A DNA stretch of 64,000 nucleotides from IMG/VR virus record IMGVR_UViG_3300009093_000036, positions 62,001 to 126,000 of that record; one strand, written 5' to 3'. The position numbers and the translations under genes were made by a program. The notes below the pieces were generated by a model, which was not told where the DNA came from, did no database searches, and saw only the letters and a list, made by a program, of their open reading frames with translations. The number at the start of each line of letters is the position of its first letter. The stretch's first letter is position 1. Positions 23,361-31,013 of this stretch are shown here, in pieces. Source of the stretch: a virus.

Positions 23361-24064
23361 CCTTCGTCTTCTTCCTCTGCGTCCTCGCAAGGGTGATCGT
23401 CCACCGCGATGCAACAGGGACCGAGGTCCTCCATGCCGCACGTCATGCAGGTGAGGGTCTTGCCCTCCACCAGCGCCAAGCAGTTCGCACACTGCGTGGT
23501 CTCGGCCTTCTCTTCCACCGGCTTTTTCGTGACCATCACTTCCTCCATCAGCTTGTCGAGGTCCTTGATCACAGCTCCCAAGATGAGCTTGTCTGCTGCG
23601 TCTTCTCTCGCCTTCGTCCAGGCATCCCAGGCTCCGTCGTTGAAGTCAGCCAGCTCATCCTCGATGATGTAGTCGATCTTCCGACCACGGATGAGGTCGT
23701 CGACAAGGCTCTCTCCTACCTCTCTGATAGTCGATTTCGCGCGGACATGTGCGATCTGTAGGTGTGCCCGCGAGAATGACATCAAGATGTTCTTCAACCC
23801 GTAGCGAGCCAGCACTGCATCGAAGCTCTCGACCTCCTTGTTCTGGAAGCGAGTGATCTCCTCGATGAGCTTGCCCTCTTCGTTGATGCCAGTGACGACG
23901 ATGGAGCCATCTACTCCGATCATGAGGCCGGTGAGGCTCTTGTAGAGACCGTTCAGCTCCATCGCAACAGGAACTTGGTCGTACGGCCTCCATCCCGAGT
24001 TCCATCTCTTCTTCAACATGCGCCGGCGTTGGTTGTTCGCCCTGCGCTTGACGTATCCGCTCAC
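23357..24064 (-). CDS. Unknown protein with C-terminal zinc-finger region
   Basis: This is a 235-residue protein. The start is Arg/Lys-rich (KRRANNQRRRMLKKRW). The middle is mixed alpha/beta (LYKSLTGLMIGVDGSIVVTG, ESFDAVLARYGLKNILMSF). The last 45 residues hold eight cysteines (CANCLALVEGKTLTCMTCG, GPCCIAVDDHPCED), probably a double zinc site. It is read from GTG 24064 in a GTGA overlap. A nucleic-acid-binding role is likely but not shown. Confidence 0.6.
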   Translation of the reverse strand: MSGYVKRRANNQRRRMLKKRWNSGWRPYDQVPVAMELNGLYKSLTGLMIGVDGSIVVTGINEEGKLIEEITRFQNKEVESFDAVLARYGLKNILMSFSRAHLQIAHVRAKSTIREVGESLVDDLIRGRKIDYIIEDELADFNDGAWDAWTKAREDAADKLILGAVIKDLDKLMEEVMVTKKPVEEKAETTQCANCLALVEGKTLTCMTCGMEDLGPCCIAVDDHPCEDAEEEDEG

Positions 24065-24297
24065 CCCGTACCTTCGACGTCGTGGGACATGAGGAACTCC
24101 TGGATCAAGTTGTCGAGCTTTTCCTTGGGCATCGTGTGGATCATCATCGCGATGACCTGGCCGCGCGACATGACGTCGTCCCCACCATCATCGAAGATGC
24201 CCTCGACCATCGTGCCGTTCTCGTCGACGATGATCGCTGCATAGCCCGCGGGCAGCTTCGTCACGTACTGGCTGAGGGCCTCGTCTTCGTCAGACAT
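24061..24297 (-). CDS. Small acidic protein of unknown function
   Basis: This is a 78-residue protein. It starts at ATG 24297 with an acidic helix (SDEDEALSQYVTKLP), then a beta pair (YAAIIVDENGTMVEGIF) and a helical end. The start overlaps the upstream stop as TGATG. No motif is recognised. Confidence 0.5.
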   Translation of the reverse strand: MSDEDEALSQYVTKLPAGYAAIIVDENGTMVEGIFDDGGDDVMSRGQVIAMMIHTMPKEKLDNLIQEFLMSHDVEGTG

Positions 24298-24848
24298 CAC
24301 AGCAATGCGCCGTGCAGAAGCTCTTGGTAGGAGAACTCCTTCCCCAAGCAGTCCTCAACACCAACCTTCGGCAGTGCTGGACGTCCCACGATCTCGCCGT
24401 TGTAGAACACGAGGTACTTGGGCAACGAGACCTTCCTCTCGATGAAGAGTTTGCCCTTCGCTGTGAGGCAGTACATACCCATGGCGTTCTCATCCGCCGT
24501 CCGCACGTTCTTCACGCGAGTGAGACCATGTCCGAGCGTCAGTTTGGAGAAGTCGCCGCCCGCGTTGGAGTGAAGGTCGTTCTGCACATGGAAGTAGATC
24601 CCGGGACGGCCCTTGCTGAGACGGTAGAGACGAATCAACGCCTTCACAACCGACACGTACATGGTTCGCGGCCACGGCGCAGCCCCTTGTTGACAACACG
24701 GACATGAGACTGTGTCTCCATCCTCTACGGCACGAAGCACTTCTTCACGTGCATCCGCCACGAGCATGGTGTCGTACTCGGGGAACTTGCCACGCGGGAT
24801 CTTGACGACTCCCTTCAGCAGCTCCTTACGCGACTTCTTTCGTGCCAC
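24297..24848 (-). CDS. Protein of unknown function with Cys cluster
   Basis: This 183-residue protein is read from GTG 24848, chosen because GGAGG lies six bases upstream. A basic N-terminal part (VARKKSRKELLKGVV) is followed by CPCCQQG near residue 50, one half of a possible metal site, and then ALIRLYRLSKGRPGIYFHVQND, which is helical. The C-terminal half is beta-rich (MGMYCLTAKGKLFIERKVSLP). It overlaps the upstream ribbon gene. It may be a winged-helix-type regulator; the evidence is weak. Confidence 0.55.
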   Translation of the reverse strand: MARKKSRKELLKGVVKIPRGKFPEYDTMLVADAREEVLRAVEDGDTVSCPCCQQGAAPWPRTMYVSVVKALIRLYRLSKGRPGIYFHVQNDLHSNAGGDFSKLTLGHGLTRVKNVRTADENAMGMYCLTAKGKLFIERKVSLPKYLVFYNGEIVGRPALPKVGVEDCLGKEFSYQELLHGALL

Positions 24849-25212
24849 CGGCAACCTCCTTCACCCCGACCGTTGCCGTCTCCTTGGGACGCCACTTCGT
24901 GCCGCATCCTTCACAGAGGTGGGTCTTGTGGGCCTTGGTCGCCCACTCGCCCTTGTCGATGTGCTGGAGACCGCACTTCGGGCAGTTCGTGATGATGGGC
25001 TCGATCTCACCGATAGTCGTCCGCATCAGCCCGCCCTTCAGGATGTGCTGCTGGAACGTGTTCTTCGCCAACACCAAGGCGCGAGCCGTCTCCAGCTCCA
25101 GCTCCTTGATCCCCTTCTCCGCCATCGCGGCGCACCCAGGGCAAAGAGCGATCGACAACACCAACTTGGCATCTGTCGATCGCACCTCATTCTGACAGCT
25201 CAGGCAGCGCAT
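24826..25212 (-). CDS. Double zinc-ribbon protein
   Basis: This is a 128-residue protein. One Cys pair set is at the N-terminus (CLSCQNE ... CPGCAAM) and a second lies around residues 78-108 (CPKCGLQH ... CEGCGTKW). Between them is a helix (KGIKELELETARALVLAK). Each ribbon fits a CxxC-x(15-25)-CxxC site. It ends in a Lys/Val/Gly-rich tail. Such proteins often bind DNA or RNA polymerase, but no target is evident. Confidence 0.6.
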   Translation of the reverse strand: MRCLSCQNEVRSTDAKLVLSIALCPGCAAMAEKGIKELELETARALVLAKNTFQQHILKGGLMRTTIGEIEPIITNCPKCGLQHIDKGEWATKAHKTHLCEGCGTKWRPKETATVGVKEVAGGTKEVA

Positions 25213-25580
25213 CAGTAGTCCCGGATCTCGGTCCGCACCGAGAAGCCCGCCGCCTCCAACGCCGGGATCGCGGCGCTGTTGAAGCAGTCGTAGCAGCAGT
25301 CGATGATCTTGTGCTCGACGTGGCCGCCATCGCCCCCGTAGGAGTCGCCCTCCTTGCCGGAGATCTTGATGCGATGGGCGTGGTGGAGGCTCAAGACGAC
25401 GCCTTCTCCCGCCACGAGCTTGGCACGGTGCGTCGGCGAGAGAACGATCTCCGCTTCCTTCACCTGGTAGGCGCCATCGAGCTCTTCGTCGTCTCCGCAC
25501 GGCTTGCCGCACAGGCTGCACGTCGTCTTCTCGACGGTGCGCTCACCTGCCGGAACCTGCACTGTCGTCGTGGTCTTCAT
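25212..25580 (-). CDS. Zinc-binding protein of unknown function
   Basis: This is a 122-residue protein. A Thr/Val-rich N-terminus leads into CSLCGKPCG and, near the C-terminus, CCYDC, together enough for a zinc site, with a His-rich stretch between (LSLHHAHRIKISG). The start ATG 25580 has a GGAGG site. It overlaps the upstream stop as ATGA. The family is not recognised. Confidence 0.6.
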   Translation of the reverse strand: MKTTTTVQVPAGERTVEKTTCSLCGKPCGDDEELDGAYQVKEAEIVLSPTHRAKLVAGEGVVLSLHHAHRIKISGKEGDSYGGDGGHVEHKIIDCCYDCFNSAAIPALEAAGFSVRTEIRDY

Positions 25581-25837
25581 ACGGCCTCCAGGGTCTGAAG
25601 AGTGGTCTTCAAGGTGGACTCGTAGTACGCGATGTTCTTGATGTCGAGCCTTTCCTCGGGGATCACCGTCACGGCTTCGTGCCCCGAGAGTGTGGAGATG
25701 CCGAACGTCCACCAGGCGAGGTCTTGGATGCGCTTCACGGTGAAGACGAAGCGATCGTCCTTCTTCGCTGCCCCGATGTTGTTCTCGATGACAGTGGCGT
25801 AGCCGGCTTCACGAAGAGCCTGCAACACCTGCTGCAT
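25577..25837 (-). CDS. Small protein of unknown function
   Basis: This 86-residue protein has alternating helix and strand (QQVLQALREAGYATVIENN, RFVFTVKRIQDLAWWTF, HEAVTVIPEERLD). ATG 25837 is used. GTG 25843 would fit the GTGA overlap with the gene upstream. No motif is seen. Confidence 0.5.
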   Translation of the reverse strand: MQQVLQALREAGYATVIENNIGAAKKDDRFVFTVKRIQDLAWWTFGISTLSGHEAVTVIPEERLDIKNIAYYESTLKTTLQTLEAV

Positions 25838-25839
25838 CT

Positions 25840-26190
25840 TCACTTGTTCACCGTGCTGCGCTTCTTGTAGCGCGGATCCACGTGAAGCCGTATGCCGACC
25901 GGCATCGTGCCGCCGAACGACTTCATGATGCGAAGCAGGACGTCCATCTGCTCGTTGCACATCTCGACTCGCGTCACGTACACCGACAGCTCGTTGGCGT
26001 AGCGCGCGATGCTGTTGGCGTGGTCGGGGAGCGGGTACTGCGTGAAGTCCCGCAGCCGATCCGTCATCCGCTTGTAGGACGTCTCGGCCTTGTCGACCCA
26101 CATCTTGCGCGTCGACTGGAGGATCTCCATGTCGCGGCGGACACGCTCCTTCGGGCTCATCTCATTCTTGTCGTCAGATGCAACCTTCAT
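25840..26190 (-). CDS. Helical protein of unknown function
   Basis: This 116-residue protein is read from ATG 26190, chosen for the GGAG site six bases upstream; ATG 26202 lies inside the promoter-like motif. It has charged helices (SPKERVRRDMEILQSTRKMW, SYKRMTDRLRDF) and a basic C-terminus (YKKRSTVNK). It is the first gene after motif site 2, so it may lead a small operon. Confidence 0.55.
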   Translation of the reverse strand: MKVASDDKNEMSPKERVRRDMEILQSTRKMWVDKAETSYKRMTDRLRDFTQYPLPDHANSIARYANELSVYVTRVEMCNEQMDVLLRIMKSFGGTMPVGIRLHVDPRYKKRSTVNK

Positions 26191-26200
26191 GTTGTTCTCC

Positions 26201-26220
26201 ATCTTCCTTATAGGGCTAAA
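26201..26220 (-). promoter_or_regulatory. Putative phage promoter, repeated motif site 2
   Basis: The minus strand reads TTTAGCCCTATAAGGAAGAT, with CTATAA in place of CTATCA. The stop codon of the upstream gene (26216) lies within the motif, and the downstream gene starts 11 bases on. Confidence 0.55.
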
Positions 26221-26755
26221 CGCGCTCAGGAACGTGAGTCACCACGCGCAGCAAGGCGTCCTTGGCGTTCGAGTAGTCGAGGATGATCTTGGTGAGGCGC
26301 CTGACTTCATCTGCGAACTGCTTCGACCTCTCCTGCTCGTCCTTGCGGTCCTGGATCAAGAACTTGAGAGCGACCACCGCGTCCTTGTCGGGGACCTCCA
26401 GGCCCAAGATGGCCCTGAGACCTACCTCCAGCGAGTTGTCGGGCAGGTACTCGCCCATCACAGACGTGTAATGAGTCAGCAACCCATGGTCAGACATCGC
26501 CTGCGGATCGAATCGCCGGGCGTGGTTGATGAGGCCCATCAGCCACTTGTACTTGTCCGTATCCTTGGTGACATCGACCCCACTAACAGGTGGAGGGCCG
26601 ATCTCTTTGATGGCGTCCTCCACCATCACGGGCATCGGAACCCCACTCACCATCAACTCCCGCATCATGCGAGAACCCACCCTGCGGATGAGCTTGTCAC
26701 CCCACTCGACGAGCACCATCGGAGGGAAGTACTGAGCCTTGGTCTTGTCGTTCAT
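26216..26755 (-). CDS. Protein of unknown function
   Basis: This is a 179-residue, mostly helical protein. Segments include MMRELMVSGVPMPVMVEDA, YKWLMGLINHARRFDP and DEVRRLTKIILDYSNAKD. ATG 26755 is preceded by GTGAAC as in many genes here. It may bind itself or a partner through the C-terminal helix. No family is recognised. Confidence 0.55.
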   Translation of the reverse strand: MNDKTKAQYFPPMVLVEWGDKLIRRVGSRMMRELMVSGVPMPVMVEDAIKEIGPPPVSGVDVTKDTDKYKWLMGLINHARRFDPQAMSDHGLLTHYTSVMGEYLPDNSLEVGLRAILGLEVPDKDAVVALKFLIQDRKDEQERSKQFADEVRRLTKIILDYSNAKDALLRVVTHVPERV

Positions 26756-26757
26756 GT

Positions 26758-27105
26758 TCACACCAACAGCAAGTTGTCTCGCAGCGCTTGGATGATCTCC
26801 TGCGCCGCCTTCTCATCTACATCCTGTTGAACCACCAGCGTGATGCTGGTGTGCGTCGCCAGGACCTGGAGCATCTCGACGGGGTACTCCGGCTGCAATG
26901 CAGCTTCTTCGCTTCGATACACGAAGAGGGTGCACGGGAGCGCCCACAGATCCGTCAGTTCGTTCAGCTTCCACGGCCCCGACATCGGGCAGTCGTCGTA
27001 GACGATGCCGTCCGGCCACAGCCGCATCAGCCGCAGGCGCACGATGATGAGGGCTTCCGGGAAGAGAGCACCCTCACCAACGACCTCAGTCCCCTCGATC
27101 TTCAT
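26758..27105 (-). CDS. Protein of unknown function
   Basis: This is a 115-residue protein. It reads KIEGTEVVGEGALFPEALIIV at the start and has an aromatic-rich middle (GIVYDDCPMSGPWKLNELT). The C-terminal segment is beta then helix (HTSITLVVQQDVDEKAAQEI). The start ATG 27105 overlaps the small Cys-rich gene upstream as ATGA. Confidence 0.55.
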   Translation of the reverse strand: MKIEGTEVVGEGALFPEALIIVRLRLMRLWPDGIVYDDCPMSGPWKLNELTDLWALPCTLFVYRSEEAALQPEYPVEMLQVLATHTSITLVVQQDVDEKAAQEIIQALRDNLLLV

Positions 27106-27281
27106 ACCCGGATCGTGAGGTTGATGTACTTGATCTCGACGGGCTGGTAGACGAGCATCTGGATGCGGCCGCACTTCTTGCACGTCGCGCACCTGTACGA
27201 GCACTTCGTCTCGTCGCACGTCCGTTGTTCTCCGAACACCAAGTCATCAGCATCCATACAGTCGATGTTCGAGCACTTCAT
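27102..27281 (-). CDS. Small eight-cysteine zinc-finger-like protein
   Basis: This 59-residue protein has the cysteines spaced CSNIDC, then CDETKCSYRC and CKKC, with a beta-like C-terminus (QMLVYQPVEIKYINL). Start ATG 27281 has a GGAAGG site. It overlaps the HNH gene upstream by 35 bases and the gene downstream as ATGA. A metal-binding role is likely; the target is unknown. Confidence 0.6.
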   Translation of the reverse strand: MKCSNIDCMDADDLVFGEQRTCDETKCSYRCATCKKCGRIQMLVYQPVEIKYINLTIRV

Positions 27282-27612
27282 GTAGGTCCTTCCAAGCCGA
27301 GATCCACTTCCTCAGCTTCTTCACCGAGGCATTCCTCGCCGGTCCAAACAGGACCCAGATCCGACCTTCCTCTGACTCAAGCCACGCCCTGAACACCGCC
27401 TCGGGCTGTGCACCCTTCATCTTGTTGCAAGGTTCGCAGGCTAACACGCGGTTCCTCCGAGCATTGCGCCCACCATTCGCACGAGCCTTCACATGATCGG
27501 TCGTCAGCAGTTGTTGTGGAAACCGATCACGGCAGTACGCGCAAGAGGCGAGCCCATCCTCTCCTTGCTCTACCTTGAACAGTCGCGCCAGAGGCGACTC
27601 CGACTTGGTCAT
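27247..27612 (-). CDS. HNH endonuclease
   Basis: This 121-residue protein has the full HNH layout: CAYCRDRFP (first Cys pair), TTDHVKARANGG (the DH with the general-base His), then RNRVLACEPCNKMKGA (Asn and second Cys pair, with K-G). It should be a metal-dependent DNA nuclease, probably free-standing. Phage HNH proteins act in DNA packaging or as homing nucleases; nothing here decides which. The start ATG 27612 overlaps the upstream stop as ATGA. Confidence 0.85.
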   Translation of the reverse strand: MTKSESPLARLFKVEQGEDGLASCAYCRDRFPQQLLTTDHVKARANGGRNARRNRVLACEPCNKMKGAQPEAVFRAWLESEEGRIWVLFGPARNASVKKLRKWISAWKDLHEVLEHRLYGC

Positions 27613-28115
27613 CCAACTTCCAGCTCCCGCAGCAGCTTCGCGAACTCGTTCGCCATGAGCTCGGAGGTGCTGGTGTGCACGATCGTGTCGGAGATCCCAG
27701 GCTTGTTCTTGACGTAGACGTGCCAGTAGTCGGTGCCCCAGCCCCAGCCATCGTCCCCGTTCGGGATGCGCTGCTTCACGAAGACGCGGGTGTTGATCTT
27801 CTTCGCATCGGCGAGGTTCTTGATGATGCCTCGCAGCGATTGGTCGCACCGCTTAACAGCAAGTTCGAGACCGACGTACTTGTTCTCGTCGTCGAGGGTG
27901 TCGAAGTCATCGACCTGGCGGTGAGCAGTCTCGATGCCCCACTGCCAGTACCCATAGTGCACCGCCGGCTTGCCGGGGGCTGCCATGCGGTTGAAGTAGA
28001 CGCGGCCGAGCGGCGTCTCGCAGAACGCCATGCTCTCGAAGTCGCCATCGTTGGTGGTGATGGGGATGTCCAGCACTTTCAAGTTGGGATGAACGATGTC
28101 TTCGGGGTGCTTCAT
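27609..28115 (-). CDS. Protein of unknown function
   Basis: This is a 168-residue protein. It is aromatic-rich (VHYGYWQWGIETAHRQ, DDGWGWGTDYWHVYVKNKPG). The first part carries DIPITTNDGDFESMAFCET. There are no transmembrane helices and no recognised enzyme motif. The start ATG 28115 overlaps the upstream stop as ATGA. It may be a small beta-barrel or ligand-binding protein (inference). Confidence 0.55.
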   Translation of the reverse strand: MKHPEDIVHPNLKVLDIPITTNDGDFESMAFCETPLGRVYFNRMAAPGKPAVHYGYWQWGIETAHRQVDDFDTLDDENKYVGLELAVKRCDQSLRGIIKNLADAKKINTRVFVKQRIPNGDDGWGWGTDYWHVYVKNKPGISDTIVHTSTSELMANEFAKLLRELEVG

Positions 28116-28609
28116 GTTGTGCTCCGTGGAGTTCGAGCCGTGACGGCGGTTCCGACCGGCCAGCCGTTGACGTTCAGGACGATGGGCTGACCAGGGTCCA
28201 GATCCGACTCATCGGAATCACTACCCGGGCCACCCTTCCAGTACAGCTCGTCGGTGTCCTCATTCTTGGTGAGGATGTAGTGCTCTTCGAGAGCACCCAG
28301 CATCGACTTGATGCTGGCAGCCACCGCGATCGAAATCGAGGAGGCTTCGTCGGTCGTGGGTGTCACCCGGTACTTCTCCGGGATCATCAGGAGTGTCGCT
28401 GTGTCCGCGGCCTTCTTGCCGCGAACGAAGTCTTCGTTGCTCATGTTCTTCTCATCGGCGCGACGTTGCGCACCCTCGAATGTTCTGAATGTGATGGGCC
28501 GGCCTCGCTTGTCGCAGATCTGGAAGAGGTAGCCCTTCTTGTTGTGGCGACACACCCTCCAGCCGCTGCCGCAGTCGGCGGGCCTGGAGAAGTAGACCGG
28601 CTCGCTCAT
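28112..28609 (-). CDS. Protein of unknown function
   Basis: This 165-residue protein contains CGSGWRVCRHNKKGYLFQIC, with cysteines that might pair, and a basic stretch DKRGRPITFRTFEGAQRRA. The C-terminal part is acidic (NEDTDELYWKGGPGSDSDE). ATG 28609 has an AGGAAC site. It overlaps the upstream stop as ATGA. No family is recognised. Confidence 0.55.
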   Translation of the reverse strand: MSEPVYFSRPADCGSGWRVCRHNKKGYLFQICDKRGRPITFRTFEGAQRRADEKNMSNEDFVRGKKAADTATLLMIPEKYRVTPTTDEASSISIAVAASIKSMLGALEEHYILTKNEDTDELYWKGGPGSDSDESDLDPGQPIVLNVNGWPVGTAVTARTPRSTT

Positions 28610-28830
28610 GATGTTCCTGTTGGTGGCTTCCACCCCATCATCCGGGCGTGAGCGACATGCGCCCGGCGTTCACTTGGATCGTCCCATTCAGGATCCTCCG
28701 GAGGGCTATGGGTGCCGTACTCGACGTCCAGCCACGCCAGAGCGCTGAGGAAGTCGGGTTCCCGTGTCTTGTCGTCCATGTGTTGCTCCGTTCCAGCTCC
28801 CTCACGGGCGCGAGAGGCAGGGGAAGGCAT
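28606..28830 (-). CDS. Small acidic protein of unknown function
   Basis: This is a 74-residue protein. It reads SALAWLDVEYGTHSPPEDPE and ends RRAHVAHARMMGWKPPTG. ATG 28830 has GGAGG seven bases upstream. It is the first gene after motif site 3. Confidence 0.55.
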   Translation of the reverse strand: MPSPASRAREGAGTEQHMDDKTREPDFLSALAWLDVEYGTHSPPEDPEWDDPSERRAHVAHARMMGWKPPTGTS

Positions 28831-28860
28831 GGCATGTCCTCCAGCTCCCCCTGCCCACGT

Positions 28861-28880
28861 ACGTCCCCTTATAGAGCCTC
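28861..28880 (-). promoter_or_regulatory. Putative phage promoter, repeated motif site 3
   Basis: The minus strand reads GAGGCTCTATAAGGGGACGT. It overlaps the stop of the small exported-protein gene and lies about 30 bases upstream of the next start. The CTATAAGG core matches sites 2 and 6. Confidence 0.5.
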
Positions 28881-29010
28881 ACCGGTCCCAGCACATACTG
28901 CCGTCATTACGGCAGATACAGGCGGGTGTATCCACACAGCGGTGCCGGGGTTCACACTCAGCAATCAACATCAAGTTGATTAGGACGAGGCAGATGAAGG
29001 CATACTTCAT
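28879..29010 (-). CDS. Small secreted, cysteine-rich peptide
   Basis: This is a 43-residue protein. MKYAFICLVLINLMLIA is a plausible signal peptide or lipoprotein-type leader (Lys then a hydrophobic core, with a Cys at residue 19). The remaining 26 residues contain five cysteines (ECEPRHRCVDTPACICR ... MCW) and look like a small disulfide-rich exported peptide. The start ATG 29010 overlaps the upstream stop as ATGA. Its codons 8-16 contain copy 2 of the 28-base repeat. Confidence 0.6.
   Translation of the reverse strand: MKYAFICLVLINLMLIAECEPRHRCVDTPACICRNDGSMCWDR
28965..28992 (-). repeat. 28-base repeat, copy 2
   Basis: This segment matches 26 of 28 bases of 17200-17227. It falls inside the signal-peptide region of the small exported protein, in a different reading frame from copy 1, so it is not a protein-level relation. 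Confidence 0.7.
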
Positions 29011-29354
29011 GTTCGACGTACCGTGATGTGCCCCTGGCTCTTGTGGAGGGTGAGGGCAAAGAGTTTGGTGGGGGCCAACACAACGATCTCGCCTCCCTCC
29101 TGGACCAATGCGATCAGCACCTCCCGCATCGCCTGGTTCTCATGCTCCAGATGCTGGAGGCGGGCTTCCATGTTCTCGCGGACCACAGAGCCGAGGACAT
29201 GATCGACCCCACCCCGGATCAAGCGATCGATGCCGCTGATCGCCTTCACCGCCTTCCCGCCGACACGCAGGAAGTGCTGCACATCTTCCTCAATCTCCGA
29301 GTACGTCTTCCCCATCCTTCGGGGCTTCGAGGACGCCTTCTTCTTTTTCTTCAT
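29007..29354 (-). CDS. Basic helical protein of unknown function
   Basis: This 115-residue protein starts with a Lys-rich run (KKKKKASSKPRRMGK), followed by a helical part (DVQHFLRVGGKAVKAISG) and a coiled-coil-like segment (ENMEARLQHLEHENQAMREV). ATG 29354 has a GGAGGG site. It overlaps the upstream nuclease-like gene by about 65 bases, longer than usual. It may bind nucleic acid through its N-terminus. Confidence 0.55.
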   Translation of the reverse strand: MKKKKKASSKPRRMGKTYSEIEEDVQHFLRVGGKAVKAISGIDRLIRGGVDHVLGSVVRENMEARLQHLEHENQAMREVLIALVQEGGEIVVLAPTKLFALTLHKSQGHITVRRT

Positions 29355-30144
29355 GTCCCTCCAGTTGCTTGCGAAGGTCTGGGTGTCGTCTATCTGGGCG
29401 CTCGTTGCTGTCGGGGTTGAGGATGTAGATCTGTGCCCTCCCCGATTTTTCGTTCTTCTCGACCACCCAGCCCGCATCCCGCCACGTCTTGAGCGTCATG
29501 CGGGCCTTGGCGAAATCCTTGTAGGTCATGCCGCCCGCACGATCGAGCGCGATGCAGAACTTGACCGCATTGATCTTCCAGGTGCTCACCGAGCTCGGCG
29601 ATGCGATGCCAGGTTCCACCCAGAAGTGGACCTCCGGCAGCTTCAGTTGCTTCTTGAACTTGGTCCGCTCCCCGAAGCCGAGCATGTGATCGAGGTTGTT
29701 GCGCTTCTTGTTCCACTGCGCGTCATGCCCATCAAAGTGGTCGTAGATGTAGAAGAAGCCGTACCCCAGCTTCTTGATCATCTCCTCCAGCGTCCGTTCA
29801 CTATCCGTACGCGACTTCCCCGGCACCAGCGCGACGACGTAGTCGGGGCCGGGGTAGTGGGTGTGGCGTGTGGACTGCAAGAGCTGACCACACACCTCGA
29901 CGTTCAGCTTCATCTTGGCCTGAACCCCGATCTGGGTACCGGAGGCCACCCCCGAGGTCGAGCACCCCTCCTCAGCGACGAGCAGCATGTCGAAACGCGA
30001 GTTTGGGTACTCCGGGATCACCTTCCACCCCGCGGCGATCGCTTGCTCGATGAACTCGTAGCAGAGGGCCTGCTCCGGAGCGCAGTGAGCAAGCTCCGGA
30101 GGAGGGGGTTGATAGAAGTCAGGACGCTTCTTCGGCTTCGACAT
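29290..30144 (-). CDS. Possible PD-(D/E)XK nuclease with winged-helix-like tail
   Basis: This is a 284-residue protein. At residues 38-80 is GWKVIPEYPNSRFDMLLV followed by IGVQAKMKLN. The spacing of the Asp and the Q-A-K matches the D...(E/Q)xK core of the PD-(D/E)XK nuclease fold. A helical middle precedes AVKFCIALDRAGGMTYKDF and TLKTWRDAGWVVEKNE, which resembles a small winged helix. No Walker or HNH motif is present. The call is tentative, and it could be an anti-restriction or repair nuclease. The start ATG 30144 overlaps an HExxH gene. Confidence 0.5.
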   Translation of the reverse strand: MSKPKKRPDFYQPPPPELAHCAPEQALCYEFIEQAIAAGWKVIPEYPNSRFDMLLVAEEGCSTSGVASGTQIGVQAKMKLNVEVCGQLLQSTRHTHYPGPDYVVALVPGKSRTDSERTLEEMIKKLGYGFFYIYDHFDGHDAQWNKKRNNLDHMLGFGERTKFKKQLKLPEVHFWVEPGIASPSSVSTWKINAVKFCIALDRAGGMTYKDFAKARMTLKTWRDAGWVVEKNEKSGRAQIYILNPDSNERPDRRHPDLRKQLEGHEEKEEGVLEAPKDGEDVLGD

Positions 30145-30694
30145 ACTTCATCTTGAGCAGACGGCATGCGATCTGTCGAGCGATTCGTTGCACCATCTGG
30201 TCTCCTCTCCACATCTTGACGGCCAGATAGACAACCCTGGCCGTGATGTACTCACGACGAAGATTCTGTGAGGTGCTCAAGATCAGCTTGAAGACGTCGT
30301 AGTGAAGACCGAGGTACTCCAACACCAACATCGTGACGGCCGCGGCTTGGTGCTCCTGGGTGTTCGAGACGACCGTCCCCAGCTTCTTCGTCTTGACGCT
30401 GATGACGGTAGCCAGGTACTTGGTTTCCCACGGCACACCTAGCAGGCTGGCGTGTGCAAGCTCGTGGCTGATCATCTCCGTGTAGTACGGATAGTCCGAT
30501 CCCGCAGTCTGCGAGCCCTGGAGCTTCCCGCACCTCAAATACTTCAGCAGCCTCTTCGAGCGCAGCTCCAACTTCTTGACACTCAGCCCTGGAAGCAGAC
30601 GACCTTGGGTCAGAAGAACAAGGTCTAGCCGCCCTACTCCATCATCAACGTGAGGAAGTACTGCCGGCAAGACCAGCGCCGAGTTGAAGTCCAT
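30119..30694 (-). CDS. HExxH zinc-metallopeptidase-like protein (family member 1)
   Basis: This is a 191-residue protein. About residue 77 is SHELAHASL, with a zinc-binding HExxH, and downstream TQEHQAAAVTMLVLEYLG supplies a Glu that could be the third ligand (E-x-x-A). The rest is helical with no signal peptide or membrane span. At least three other proteins here share this two-part pattern. It may be a gluzincin-type peptidase or a degenerate metal-binding relative; activity cannot be inferred. Its 5' end overlaps a downstream unknown gene, and its 3' end overlaps the nuclease-like gene by 26 bases. Confidence 0.55.
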   Translation of the reverse strand: MDFNSALVLPAVLPHVDDGVGRLDLVLLTQGRLLPGLSVKKLELRSKRLLKYLRCGKLQGSQTAGSDYPYYTEMISHELAHASLLGVPWETKYLATVISVKTKKLGTVVSNTQEHQAAAVTMLVLEYLGLHYDVFKLILSTSQNLRREYITARVVYLAVKMWRGDQMVQRIARQIACRLLKMKYVEAEEAS

Positions 30695-31013
30695 CGACGA
30701 TTCCTTGGGCGAAGCCTTCCGCCTTTTCGAGCGGACCGCTGTAGACGACCTGGCTCTGGTTGTCGGCGAGCTTCATGAAGAGCTCTTCTTCGTTCTCGTC
30801 ACCCGTGATCTGGTTCGCTTCGGTGATCAGCGTGACCTCGACCAGCCCGAGCTCGCCCATGAGGTTGGAGCCGTTGCGGTGGAGCGACACCACCATGTAC
30901 GGCGTCTTGTCCCCGGTGCGGATGGACTGGTAGTTCATCTCCTTGTGGAAGAAGAAGTCCTTGAAGGAGGTGTCCCAGGTCACCTTGCCGCGAGTCCAGA
31001 TGCTTTCCGTCAT
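30645..31013 (-). CDS. Protein of unknown function
   Basis: This is a 122-residue protein. The first half is aromatic-rich (WDTSFKDFFFHKEMNYQSI). The middle reads ELGLVEVTLITEANQITG, and the end is Gly/Leu-rich (GFAQGIVDGLQLGAGLAG). The start ATG 31013 overlaps the upstream stop as ATGA. It overlaps the following HExxH gene by 50 bases. It has no recognised family. Confidence 0.5.
   Translation of the reverse strand: MTESIWTRGKVTWDTSFKDFFFHKEMNYQSIRTGDKTPYMVVSLHRNGSNLMGELGLVEVTLITEANQITGDENEEELFMKLADNQSQVVYSGPLEKAEGFAQGIVDGLQLGAGLAGSTSSR

Noticed and set aside
23716-23732. A CTCTGATAG sequence resembling the repeated promoter motif
   Set aside because: It lies inside the coding region of the gene at 23357-24064 and lacks the flanking CCCC and GAT bases, so it is probably chance.
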